DNA of 64,000 nucleotides from Rhodeus uyekii. Its lineage: Eukaryota > Chordata > Actinopteri > Cypriniformes > Acheilognathidae. Of the stretch, positions 60,801 to 64,000 are shown one piece after another; positions within the stretch are counted from its first letter, which is position 1; the number at the start of each line of letters is the position of its first letter. Position numbers and translations under genes: made by a program. Location of the stretch: contig JAWRVZ010000253.1 of NCBI GenBank assembly GCA_037043235.1, positions 327,501-391,500 on the forward strand. The letters run 5' to 3'. The notes below the pieces were generated by a model. The model had not been told where the DNA came from. It was given only the letters and a program-made list of their open reading frames with translations, and did not search any database.

Positions 60801-61266
60801 CTCCAGTGTAGTTATTTCTTTAATGATGGATCAGGATTCTAAAGTGTTACCAATTATGGAAATAAAATGAGAGACAAATAATGAAGCTCATTGTCTCTCA
60901 ATCAATCAATCAATCAAATTTATTTATATAGCGCCTTAAAACAGCCAAAAGGTGCACAAGGCGCTTTCCAAAAGAACAAAAACAAACATCAAACGACAAC
61001 ATAAAGAAAAGAAAAGAAAACAAATTAAAGTCAATTTAAGACTCAACTCTTCATAATGCAAATACTTAAACACCTACACACACATTTTTTTTATGTAGTC
61101 TATTTAATTTTGATAATGAACTTGCCTTGATCTTAATATCTTCTGGTTTCCACTCTGGCCGCAGTTTCTTCATAAGTTCGGATATCCCATGTTGAGGGGT
61201 GCGCTCATCAATGCACACATCTAAATGCAATCTCTTGTAATGCCCATCATTTGGATTCCTTGCCAT
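24711..61266 (-). CDS. Ethanolamine kinase (ETNK1/ETNK2 family), complete coding region in 8 exons
   Basis: Cytosolic kinase that phosphorylates ethanolamine with ATP, the first step of the CDP-ethanolamine route to phosphatidylethanolamine (family knowledge). Exons in gene order: 61266-61126, 43499-43237, 42902-42759, 34296-34148, 31232-31149, 31066-30906, 26020-25947, 24825-24711. They join in phase to 376 residues, within the family's usual length. Key motifs are intact: FTEGITNQLMGCYV (nucleotide-loop region, about 49-62), Brenner-type HNDLLTKN at 218-225 with catalytic Asp220 and Asn225, and FIDYEY at 237-242 with metal-binding Asp239, followed by YDIGNHFNEF. The C-terminal HLFWCLWALLQAKHSTIDFDF block is also kept. 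The first donor is GC rather than GT. Paralogue is unresolved: HGC and YEF look like ETNK1, while the TEMGKIHSI block looks like ETNK2. Introns total about 35 kb and are mostly transposons. Confidence 0.9.
25947..26020 (-). CDS. Ethanolamine kinase exon 7
   Basis: Acceptor GTCCTCAG and donor AGAG|GTAGGC. Encodes VAHLFWCLWALLQAKHST and IDFDFQ, the conserved penultimate helix of the C-lobe. Confidence 0.9.
26491..26663 (-). mobile_element. tRNA-derived SINE, copy 4
   Basis: Complement of TTATGCATTTGGCAGATACT, then CTGGGAATTGAACACATGA and CTCTACTGTTTAAGCT. It is in the same strand orientation as the host kinase gene, in its intron between exons 6 and 7. Confidence 0.75.
27869..29432 (+). mobile_element. 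Rex1/CR1-like LINE, 5'-truncated and broken
   Basis: Plus-strand RT fragments: LDPLQFAYRANRSVDDAV and LFVDFSSASNTIMPDLL (28182-28535), GAPQGCVLSPLLFSLYTND ended by a TGA, then LKFADDTTAIGLI at 28560, and a C-terminal CTSITVWFGSATKSDIRRL block at 28950. The 3' end has TCTGATTCT repeats and a duplicated 28-bp unit at about 29377-29432. Catalytic FADD is present, but stops and frameshifts show that it is inactive. Confidence 0.8.
30906..31066 (-). CDS. Ethanolamine kinase exon 6
   Basis: Acceptor TTTGAG and donor CTG|GTGAGT. Encodes INDVDSSLYPSCELQFDWL, then TAYLESF and a YIQVCKFSL helix. Only an 82-nt intron separates it from exon 5, the shortest intron of the gene. Confidence 0.9.
31149..31232 (-). 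CDS. Ethanolamine kinase exon 5 (metal-binding DYEY motif)
   Basis: Acceptor TTGTAG and donor GCAG|GTACAA. Encodes TVKFIDYEYADFNYQAYDIG and NHFNEFAG, nearly identical in pattern to vertebrate ETNK. Contains metal-binding Asp239. Confidence 0.94.
31690..33340 (-). mobile_element. Degenerate Ty3/gypsy pol remnant
   Basis: On the minus strand, 32507-32265 reads YDIGNQELLAIKMALEKWSH and WLEGAKHPFLIW (RNase H), with Asp-to-Asn decay in the normally TDH motif. 32086-31772 contains CHLLSLPKLPIANQTAELL (integrase). It is related to the intact element at 43994 but heavily mutated, with no LTRs seen. Confidence 0.75.
33356..33606. mobile_element. hAT MITE (251 bp) with perfect 8-bp target duplication
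   Basis: Termini are CAGGGGTCGGCAACC and its exact complement GGTTGCCGACCCCTG. GGTTAGAC flanks both sides (33348-33355 and 33607-33614). No coding capacity. Inserted in or next to the old gypsy remnant. Confidence 0.92.
34148..34296 (-). CDS. Ethanolamine kinase exon 4 (catalytic HNDLL motif)
   Basis: Acceptor TTATAG and donor AGAAG|GTGACT. Encodes a helix EMEELKKHLDLI followed by SPIVLCHNDLLTKNVIYN, the catalytic loop with Asp220 and Asn225. It was missed as an open frame because the flanking introns contain stops. Confidence 0.92.
34405..35130 (+). mobile_element. L2-clade LINE, 3' portion, degenerate
   Basis: Begins in the RT region (GGTTCAGTACTAGGACC), passes an eroded YADD region and the motif around AATTATTAGACCAAAAAGTT, and ends in CTGTCAGTTTAAATCTAGACT. 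It is the same family as the copies at 15640 and 61655, with an internal deletion near 34780. Confidence 0.7.
35580..35860. repeat. 54-bp minisatellite, about 5 units
   Basis: The marker GGAAACCCCTCTGGG recurs at a spacing of about 54 bp (35602, 35655, 35709, 35763, 35817), each followed by CAGGAGGCACGTC. The unit is a multiple of three, so long frames on both strands are a by-product. Confidence 0.85.
36030..36515. repeat. Hairpin-bearing minisatellite (114-bp and about 49-bp units)
   Basis: Three units of 114 bp are marked by GTAATTTCCCCTTAGG at 36071, 36185 and 36299. They are followed by shorter units at 36380, 36428 and 36477. Each unit carries CTCCTGCGGGAG and CACTGCTGCGGCAGTG or near variants, both inverted repeats closed by TGCG. 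Diverged further copies occur at about 37005-37170. Confidence 0.88.
36516..39400. other. Unclassified repeat-derived region
   Basis: Blocks near 36700-36990 and 37300-37560 are diverged direct copies about 580-620 bp apart (GGGAGTTTAGCCTGCG, CTGACAAGTCAG/CTGACGAGTCAG). On the minus strand there are frames at 38881-38621 (MSKIEMYLFDDENFLSQVP) and 38847-38290 (Ser/Leu-rich). No known domain is recognised. I read it as an old transposon on the minus strand, not a host gene. Confidence 0.4.
39400..39950. promoter_or_regulatory. CpG-dense block, possible promoter of the unclassified element
   Basis: Many CG dinucleotides (repeated GCGCGATCTG-like motifs, a GGCGGCGGCGGC run near 39692) in an otherwise CpG-poor region. 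On the minus strand a TATATATA box lies at about 40109-40116, and near-repeats of CTGTAAACTGTCC at about 40035-40085 follow it. Promoter function is inferred. Confidence 0.35.
40225..40870 (+). mobile_element. L2-like LINE 3' UTR copy
   Basis: Contains CAGCTGGAACCGGGAACAAT, the GCACAACACACACACAC microsatellite, CTCCAACCAGAC, GGTTTTTCCCAAGGTTTTA and GTCTCCTGCGGGAG, matching the copy at 60225 and the complement of 61655-62300. There is no coding part. Confidence 0.75.
40893..42408 (+). mobile_element. Short non-autonomous LTR retroelement A
   Basis: The 5' LTR is truncated (about 40893-41051, ending CATAACA). The 3' LTR is at 41857-42408, beginning TGTAACAC after a purine tract GAGGAAGGGGG and ending GATAACA, with a hAT MITE inserted in it. 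Shared LTR blocks include GGTGGTTGAAGTTAGTTG and TTGTTTACCTGTCTGTTCTC. The internal part is only 0.8 kb and has no pol. The LTR head resembles that of element B at 55396. Confidence 0.75.
41879..42093. mobile_element. hAT MITE (215 bp) with perfect 8-bp target duplication
   Basis: Starts CAGTGGTCCCCAACC and ends GGTTGGGGACCACTG, with TTCTATGT on both sides (41871-41878 and 42094-42101). It lies inside the 3' LTR of element A. Confidence 0.93.
42759..42902 (-). CDS. Ethanolamine kinase exon 3
   Basis: Acceptor AATGTAG and donor AAAG|GTAAGA. Encodes LIATEMGKIHSIKSGEVE, then a divergent stretch with VLWSRLSHFMNLV. The LIA-x-x-M-x-KIH pattern is typical of the family; the second half is poorly conserved, as in other members. 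Confidence 0.88.
43237..43499 (-). CDS. Ethanolamine kinase exon 2
   Basis: Acceptor AACTTAG and donor ACAG|GTATGT. Encodes AFTEGITNQLMGCYVG, then LLVRVYGQMTELFMDRD, HKHGCGPELYCSF and CYEFVRG: the N-lobe with ATP-binding strands. Intron 1, upstream of it, is 17.6 kb and contains the intact gypsy element. Confidence 0.92.
43994..44506 (+). repeat. 5' LTR of the gypsy element
   Basis: 513 bp, TGTCACAG...TTACA. Contains TATTTAAA at 44176, a predicted transcript start near 44201-44208 and AATAAA at 44461, ten bases before the gag-pol ATG. Differs from the 3' LTR by about five substitutions and one small 2-nt indel cluster near 44360. Confidence 0.95.
44475..48890 (+). CDS. Gag-Pol polyprotein of Ty3/gypsy chromovirus (1471 aa, single frame)
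   Basis: Residues 1-290 are Gag-like (Pro/Ala-rich spacer at about 62-88). A CCHC zinc knuckle CLYCGSPGHVRNTC is at 298-311. The aspartic protease LLDSGAAGNF has Asp355. Reverse transcriptase has YIDD at 678-681. RNase H begins at VEVDAS, Asp828. The integrase HHCC finger begins near His1010, and the core has Asp1080, Asp1140 and Glu1176 (D,D-35-E). The chromodomain is at about 1372-1425 (VDWEGYGPEERSWV). No key residue is missing. The start codon lies 32 nt before the 5' LTR ends, and the last 19 codons lie inside the 3' LTR. Gag and Pol are fused without frameshift, as in Tf1. It copies and integrates its own RNA (family knowledge). Confidence 0.95.
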   Translation: MDPSLSDASLQKTSPMQDPAAFSELCAMMSAQATQLASHQHQLNHLTNLTEELVKALQTMQGSIPAAAPPPPAAAAAAQVTEAPPPVNPRLSLPEKFNGDPTQCKGFLLQCSLFIGQQLAMYSTEASKIAFVCSLFTGKALEWVTAVSGENGPAFPTYACFTQRFREVFDHPSDGRGAGDRLMELTQGSSTAAEYALTFRTLAAQTNWVNDTLKVCFRRGLSHELRTELACRDEGTSLDQFVELSIQVDNLIRARKTGQRRNARPIQSTDPGTPEPMQVNAYHLSEEERNRRLTHRLCLYCGSPGHVRNTCPVRNRPERPHPVSESNHYYSDMSVSVSVTLKSQDISFETIALLDSGAAGNFISQTFAQQHKIPLIRCPSPLTVEAIDGRPLGSGRVNTITQPLTMQTGLFHTEHIQFHVLPTSTSSIILGLPWLRTHNPNICWREGQITRWSQNCQSKCLSTITPLSLGSIQTSKSSHTSDPSLDLQLPEEYQDLSLAFSKVRASQLPPHRSYDCAIDLIPGATPPRGRIFPLSQPESESMKKCIEEELGKGFIRPSTSPASAGFFFVSKKDGGLRPCIDYRGLNEITVKFHYPLPLVPAALEQLRTAKVFTKLDLRTAYNLIRIRDGDEWKTAFSTATGHYEYLVMPFGLVNSPSVFQAFINDVFRDMLNRFVVVYIDDILIYSDTMEEHIQQVRQVLKRLIHYQLYAKAEKCEFHQTSISFLGYVISHEGVAMDKKKVNTILNWPRPNTLKEMQRFLGFSNFYRRFIRNFSTIACPLTSMVKKGQNKLKWTPSAIHAFQQLKERFTSAPILHHPDPSLPFVVEVDASNTGLGAILSQRQGNPPKLYPCSYCSRKLTSAERNYDVGDRELLAIKAAFEEWRHWLEGATHPFVVYTDHKNLEYLRAAKRLNPRQARWSLFFSRFNFTVTYRPGSKNVKADALSRQFEGEQDSKNPETIIPASLVVAPVQWDIMTELEQANAETEILSDCPPERTFVPLALRKRVMEMAHNSPASGHPGIAATLHLVQNRFWWPSLAKDTTQFVKTCLVCNRNKPSHQLPSGLLHPLPIPQRPWSHIAVDFITDLPRSNGNTTILTVVDSFSKACRLISLPKLPTAMQTAEHLCQWVFRLHGLPEDIVSDRGSQFTSHLWAAFCQALNINVSLTSGYHPQSNGQTERLNQELTRFLRSYCNRNQDDWSQYLLWAEYAQNSLRKPATGLTPFQCILGFQPPLFPWSGEPTTVPAINDWLNRSEATWDSAHTHLQRAIRRQRLQADRHRRPSPTYQPGQWVWLSTRDLRLRLPCKKLSPRYVGPFQISRQITPVSFRLELPNHYRISPTFHVSLLKPADGPCEEGEERPGDQGPPPILVEGEEIYQVRELLDSRRRGRILQYLVDWEGYGPEERSWVNSDDILDPNLVEEFHTNNPEKPAPRPRGRPRRRLHPRARRRSQGGGLCHRDGLRDSLLEPPEGAIA
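44508..44517 (+). other. Putative self-priming binding site of the gypsy element
   Basis: AAGACTTCGC, starting two bases after the LTR, is the exact complement of GCGAAGTCTT at 44206-44215, just where the transcript should begin. No match to a usual tRNA 3'-end complement (TGG...) follows the LTR. In Tf1 the 5' end of the RNA folds back onto such a site to prime reverse transcription. Confidence 0.65.
48831..49341 (+). repeat. 3' LTR of the gypsy element
   Basis: 511 bp, preceded by the G10 tract and CTC. It contains the gag-pol stop TGA at 48888-48890 and AATAAA at 49296-49301. Confidence 0.95.
49896..50608. mobile_element. Non-autonomous hAT element (713 bp) with near-perfect target duplication
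   Basis: Begins CAGGGGTCACCAAAC and ends GTTTGGGGACCACTG. Flanks are GCATAGTG (49888-49895) and GCGTAGTG (50609-50616), seven of eight identical. It has no transposase and is the full-length relative of the copy at 950-1651. Confidence 0.85.
51042..52837 (-). mobile_element. Tc1-like transposon, degenerate transposase, with nested hAT MITE
   Basis: Termini CAGGTGCTGGTC and GACCAGCACCTG lie between TA dinucleotides (51040-51041, 52838-52839). On the minus strand, 52074-51796 encodes ILERIVKQNPFKNVWEIHKK and on to RQHQNCLAKAKD (DNA-binding part). 51792-51331 carries the DDE part with IIQQDLAPEHSAKAT and a PDL-like motif, out of frame. The frames are broken, so the copy is not autonomous. Confidence 0.88.
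52225..52530. mobile_element. hAT MITE (306 bp) nested in the Tc1-like element
   Basis: Starts CAGTGTTCCCCAACC and ends GGTTGGGGACCACTG, with GCCTACAG on both sides (52217-52224, 52531-52538). Interior CGCGGACCGG/CCGGTCCGCG motifs match the copies at 41879 and 53482. Confidence 0.93.
52840..53480. other. Kinase intron 1 sequence, no feature recognised
   Basis: AT-rich sequence without open frames or repeat termini that I can identify. Confidence 0.5.
53482..53652. mobile_element. hAT MITE, one end only
   Basis: Starts CAGTGGTGCCCAACCCC, with GGTACCGGTCCGTGG and GGACCGGTCCGTGAG blocks of the same family as 41879. The second terminus is missing. Confidence 0.7.
53920..55009 (+). mobile_element. 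Second Tc1-like transposon family, degenerate
   Basis: Termini are CACTCACCTAAAGGATTATT and its complement ending at 55009. The plus strand has MGKKDDLSNFECGTVVGV at 54069, then ENAAWSDESRFLLRHSDGRV (first catalytic Asp region) at 54447, and a broken third part near 54690-54800. Frameshifts prevent a full protein. Confidence 0.85.
55708..56881 (-). mobile_element. hAT (ZBED-like) element, internally deleted, inside LTR of element B
   Basis: Termini TAGTGATGGCA and TGCACATCACTA-like ends, flanked by CTCGTTTC (55700-55707) and CTCATTTC (56882-56889). On the minus strand 56676-56494 has RRFSPVWEHLISPKNV (BED finger start), and 56440-56042 has TSTMLRHFK and DSQPFALVEGSGFKKLMKAL, typical hAT transposase. 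The C-terminal dimerisation region is absent. Confidence 0.8.
57063..57359 (+). pseudogene. Gag-like fragment of element B
   Basis: A 98-residue frame with DYVAEFIDTLHRVGWGDFAL and GGLDTEVIRP, the pattern of retrotransposon Gag proteins in fish (SLVDYVAEF...GW...F..GL). It has no zinc knuckle and ends just before the minisatellite. Confidence 0.55.
57391..57570. repeat. 30-bp minisatellite, six units
   Basis: The unit CGACGACCCGTCTGCCAGAG plus CCAGAGCCCG repeats at exactly 30 bp from 57391; the last unit is diverged. Being ten codons long, it keeps frames open on both strands (a 233-codon frame on the minus strand is an artefact). Confidence 0.95.
58107..59860 (+). mobile_element. Degenerate L1-clade LINE
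   Basis: Plus strand: HQGCPLSPILFALSVEPLLQ at about 58159, then IIAPIIIKYTNHKMLLYADD with the catalytic YADD near 58285, and C-terminal pieces such as SLLKAYGVPRDRPLPSHSI at about 59120. Several stops and frameshifts. Confidence 0.7.
60225..60725 (+). mobile_element. L2-like LINE 3' UTR copy
   Basis: Matches 40225-40870 and the complement of 61655-62300 (AGCTGGAACTGGGAACATTC, CACACAC run, CCCAAGGTTTTTTTCTCC). Ends AAAGCGCTATATAAATAAAG. Confidence 0.8.
60897..61030 (-). repeat. (AATC)n-flanked LINE tail
   Basis: An ATCA tetranucleotide run followed by AAATTTATTTATATAGCGCC and GCACAAGGCGC. This is the usual end of a LINE in reverse orientation and lies about 100 bp from the first kinase exon. 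Confidence 0.55.
61126..61266 (-). CDS. Ethanolamine kinase exon 1 (start codon)
   Basis: 47 codons from ATG at 61266, starting MARNPNDGHYKRL and ending PEDIKIK. The block ELMKKLRPEWKPED matches the N-terminal helix of the family. The donor reads AAG|GCAAGT. I see no acceptor close upstream of the ATG, so 5' UTR probably continues toward higher coordinates. Confidence 0.87.
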
Positions 61267-61654
61267 TTCCTTTCTTGTTTAGATCACTTCACAACTCAGA
61301 TAATCCAAATCAGTTCAATGAAGGGCTAAGGAAGTGTTGGTTTAGGGCTGATCAGTGTACTGATGTTATCTCAGTGTTTTATCGAGTGACCGGCTCGCAG
61401 GACCCTCTATGTATTTAGTGACTCAGCAAATCTGTTGCTTTATCAAAGTACAATGTTCTTTTGGGCATCTTCATTGCTTATTTAGTGAAGAGTTTACTTA
61501 TTAACTCTAGTTTCAAATGAAGTGAATCTAAAGAGAAAGGTCTCAATACTTGATTCAAGCATAGATTGTGTGAATGTCAAGCCAGTTCATTTTCAGCAAC
61601 ACTGCATAGGCCTGTATATTAAAATATTGTGAATCATTATTAGCCAATAGTCAA

Positions 61655-63234
61655 GTCAAGTCACCTTTATTTATATAGCGCTTTTTACAATGTAGATTGT
61701 TTCAAAGCAGCTTTACAGGAAAAACAATATAAACAAAGTTTGTTTGGCTGAACAGAAGCCCCAAAAGAGCAGCTGAATCAATACAATTGATGAATTTTAA
61801 GTGTTAAGTTTCCCCAACTGAGCAAGCCATAGGCGACAGCGGCAAGGAACCAAAACTCCGGCAGGTGACGAAACGAATGAAGAATAGAATGGAGAAAAAA
61901 CCTTGGGAGAAACCAGGCTCAGTCGGGGGACCAGTTCTCCTCTGGCCAACAGCCAAACAGTACATGATTATTATACAACAATTCAAGTCCAATATGAAGT
62001 CCAATTTGGTCCGGTTAGAGATGGGTTCATGATCGTCACAGGGGAGGATCCAGTAGAGTCACGGTCTCCGCAGACACTTCAGGGCAGTGCTGAGCTTGTG
62101 TCCAGGTCCTTCATCTGATCTGGATATGGCCCGGATCCGGCTGACCACGATAACCTCGGAATAAACAGAGACCAATATCAGCGTAGATGCCATTCTTCTT
62201 CTGATGTATCGAGTACATCAGGTGTTATGGGAATGTTCCCGGTTCCGGCTTATCTCAATTATGCAGCCTAACAATCATTTTACATGATTTGGATTAAAAA
62301 TGTATGTATAATGTGTTATGTGTATGCCAGGTTGAAGAGATGTGTTTTTAGTCTACATTTAAACTGACAGAGTGTGTCTGCTTCCCGAACTGTAATAGGA
62401 AGACTGTTCCAGAGTTTAGGAGCTAAATAGGAAAAGGATCGACCGCCAGCAGTTGACTTTGATATTCTAGGTATTATAAGCTGGTCAGTATTTTGGGATC
62501 GCAATAGACGTGAAGGACTATAATGTGTTAAGAGATTGTTCAAGTACTGTGGAGCTAAACCATTTAATGCTTTGTAAGTAATTAGCAAGATTTTAAAATG
62601 TATTCGGTGTTTAATAGGAAGCCAGTGCAGGTTTGACAGAACTGGGCTAATATGCTCATACTTCCTGGTTCTAGTAAGAACTCGAGCTGCTGCATTTTGG
62701 ACCAGCTGGAATTTGTTTATTAAGCGTGCAGGGCAACCACCTAGTAAAGCATTACAATAATCTAGCCTTGAACTCATGAACGCATGAACTAACTTTTCCG
62801 CATTTATCTTAGATAGCATATGTCGCAATTTAGATATATTTTTAAGATGGAAGAACGCCGTTTTACAGATGCTAGAAACATGGCTTTCAAATGAAAGATT
62901 GGTATCAAAGAGCACACCCAGGTTTCTAACTGATGACGAAGACTTGACAGAGCAGCCATCGAGTGTTAGGCAGTAGTCTAGATTATTATGTGCTGAACTT
63001 TTTGGTCTAATAATTAGAATCTCTGTTTTTTCAGAATTAAGCAGTAGAAAGTTATTAGTCATCCATTTTTTATATCAGTTATGCATTCTGTTAATTTAGT
63101 GAATTTGTTCGTTTCATCAGGATGAGAAGAAATATAGAGCTGAGTATCATCAGCGTAACAATGAAAGCTAATGTCATGCTTCCTAATAACTGCACCCAAA
63201 GGAAGCATGTACAGGGTGAAAAGCAATGGTCCTA
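61655..63234 (-). mobile_element. L2-clade LINE, 3' half, best preserved copy
   Basis: The 3' UTR is 61655-62320. On the minus strand 63062-62316 is a 248-residue open frame (NNFLLLNSEKTEILIIRPKS, GVLFDTNLSFESHVSSICK, LHWLPIKHRIHFKILLITYK, LWNSLP), the RT C-terminus. 63259-63059 contains YADDTQLYIS just upstream, separated by a stop. It is cut at 63234 by a DNA transposon. Confidence 0.85.
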
Positions 63235-64000
63235 CAGGGAGTGCAGAATTATTAGGCAAATGAGTATTTTGACCACATCATCCTCGTTATGCATGTTGTC
63301 TTACTCCAAGCTGTATAGGCTGGAAAGCCTACTACCAATTAAGCATATTAGGTGATGTGCATCTCTGTAATGAGAAGGGGTGTGGTCTAATGACATCAAC
63401 ACCCTATATCAGGTGTGCATAATTATTAGGCAACTTTCTTTCCTTTGGCAAAATGGGTCAAAAGAAGGACTTGACAGGCTCAGAAAAGTCAAAAATAGTG
63501 AGATATATTGCAGAGGGATGCAGCAGTCTTAAAATAGCCAAGCTTCTGAAGCGTGATCATCGAACAATCAAGCGTTTCATTCAAAATAGTCAACAGGGTC
63601 GCAAGAAGCGTGCGGAAAAACCAAGGCGCAAAATAACTGCCCGTGAACTGAGAAAAGTCAAGCGTGCAGCTGCCAAGATGCCACTTGCCACCAGTTTGGC
63701 CATATTTCAGAGCTGCAACATCACTGGAGTGCCCAAAAGCACAAGGTGTGCAATACTCAGAGACATGGCCAAGGTAAGAAAGGCAGAAAGTCGACCACCA
63801 CTGAACAAGACACACAAGCTGAAACGTCAAGACTGGGCCAAGAAATATCTCAAGACTGATTTTTCTAAGGTTTTATGGACTGATGAAATGAGAGTGAGTC
63901 TTGATGGGCCAGATGGATGGGCCCGTGGCTGGATTGGTAAAGGGCAGAGAGCTCCAGTCCGACTCAGACGCCAGCAAGGTGGAGGTGGAGTACTGGTTTG
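63235..64000 (+). mobile_element. Tc1/mariner-type transposon, left part, continues past the window
   Basis: Starts after TA (63233-63234) with CAGGGAGTGCAGAATTATTA; an inner repeat TGCATAATTATTAGGCAAC lies at about 63416-63435. Only the left end is in view. Confidence 0.85.
63453..64000 (+). CDS. Tc1/mariner-type transposase, N-terminal 182 codons, open at the window edge
   Basis: ATG at 63453 opens MGQKKDLTGSEKSKIVRYIA and continues without a stop to 64000. Residues about 20-40 form a helix-turn-helix (SLKIAKLLKRDHRTIKRFI). A second basic segment ITARELRKVKRAAAKMPLA follows. The first catalytic aspartate is in KVLWTDEMRVS. The rest of the DDE domain lies outside. The frame is intact so far, unlike the other Tc1-like copies here. 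Confidence 0.85.
   Translation, partial: MGQKKDLTGSEKSKIVRYIAEGCSSLKIAKLLKRDHRTIKRFIQNSQQGRKKRAEKPRRKITARELRKVKRAAAKMPLATSLAIFQSCNITGVPKSTRCAILRDMAKVRKAESRPPLNKTHKLKRQDWAKKYLKTDFSKVLWTDEMRVSLDGPDGWARGWIGKGQRAPVRLRRQQGGGGVLV

Overview
This is a stretch of a vertebrate nuclear genome, almost certainly a teleost and probably an otocephalan/cyprinid-like fish. It has intron-containing animal genes with GT-AG splice sites and a dense load of transposons typical of fish: L2- and Rex1-like LINEs, a tRNA-derived SINE, hAT and Tc1/mariner elements with short non-autonomous copies, and Ty3/gypsy chromoviruses. The species call is an inference from these families; no search was possible.

Two host genes are convergent. 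The first, on the + strand (coding 2867-13053), is complete apbb1 (Fe65): an acidic N-terminus, a WW domain and two PTB domains in 13 coding exons, one of them a 6-nt microexon (8101-8106). The second, on the - strand (coding 61266 down to 24711), is a complete ethanolamine kinase gene of 8 exons and 376 codons. Its splice phases all join and its kinase signature motifs are intact. Its first intron uses a GC donor. The translation track splits both genes into short pieces; the exon models here were assembled by joining splice sites in phase.

Layout: 1-2857 is 5' flank or a 5' UTR intron of apbb1 with small transposons. 2858-13053 is the apbb1 coding part, followed by a probable 3' UTR to about 14.93 kb. 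15.6-24.3 kb is the intergenic region between the convergent genes; it holds two L2 LINE remnants and a 1.5-kb THAP-domain DNA transposon. 24.3-61.3 kb is the ethanolamine kinase gene, whose introns hold a Rex1-like LINE, a degenerate gypsy pol, a GC-rich minisatellite region with hairpin-forming units (35.5-37.2 kb), a CpG-dense block (39.4-39.95 kb), two related short LTR elements, an apparently intact Ty3/gypsy chromovirus (43994-49341), two Tc1-like elements and several hAT elements. 61.3-64 kb lies upstream of the kinase gene and holds an L2 LINE cut by a Tc1/mariner-type element whose transposase frame is still open at the window edge.

The most notable items are the Fe65 Arg-Glu microexon with upstream TGC motifs, the GC-AG intron, the intact gypsy element whose primer-binding region can pair with its own predicted transcript start (Tf1/sushi-type self-priming), the THAP transposon with an internal duplication, and the hairpin minisatellite. 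I saw no clearly new multi-gene system.
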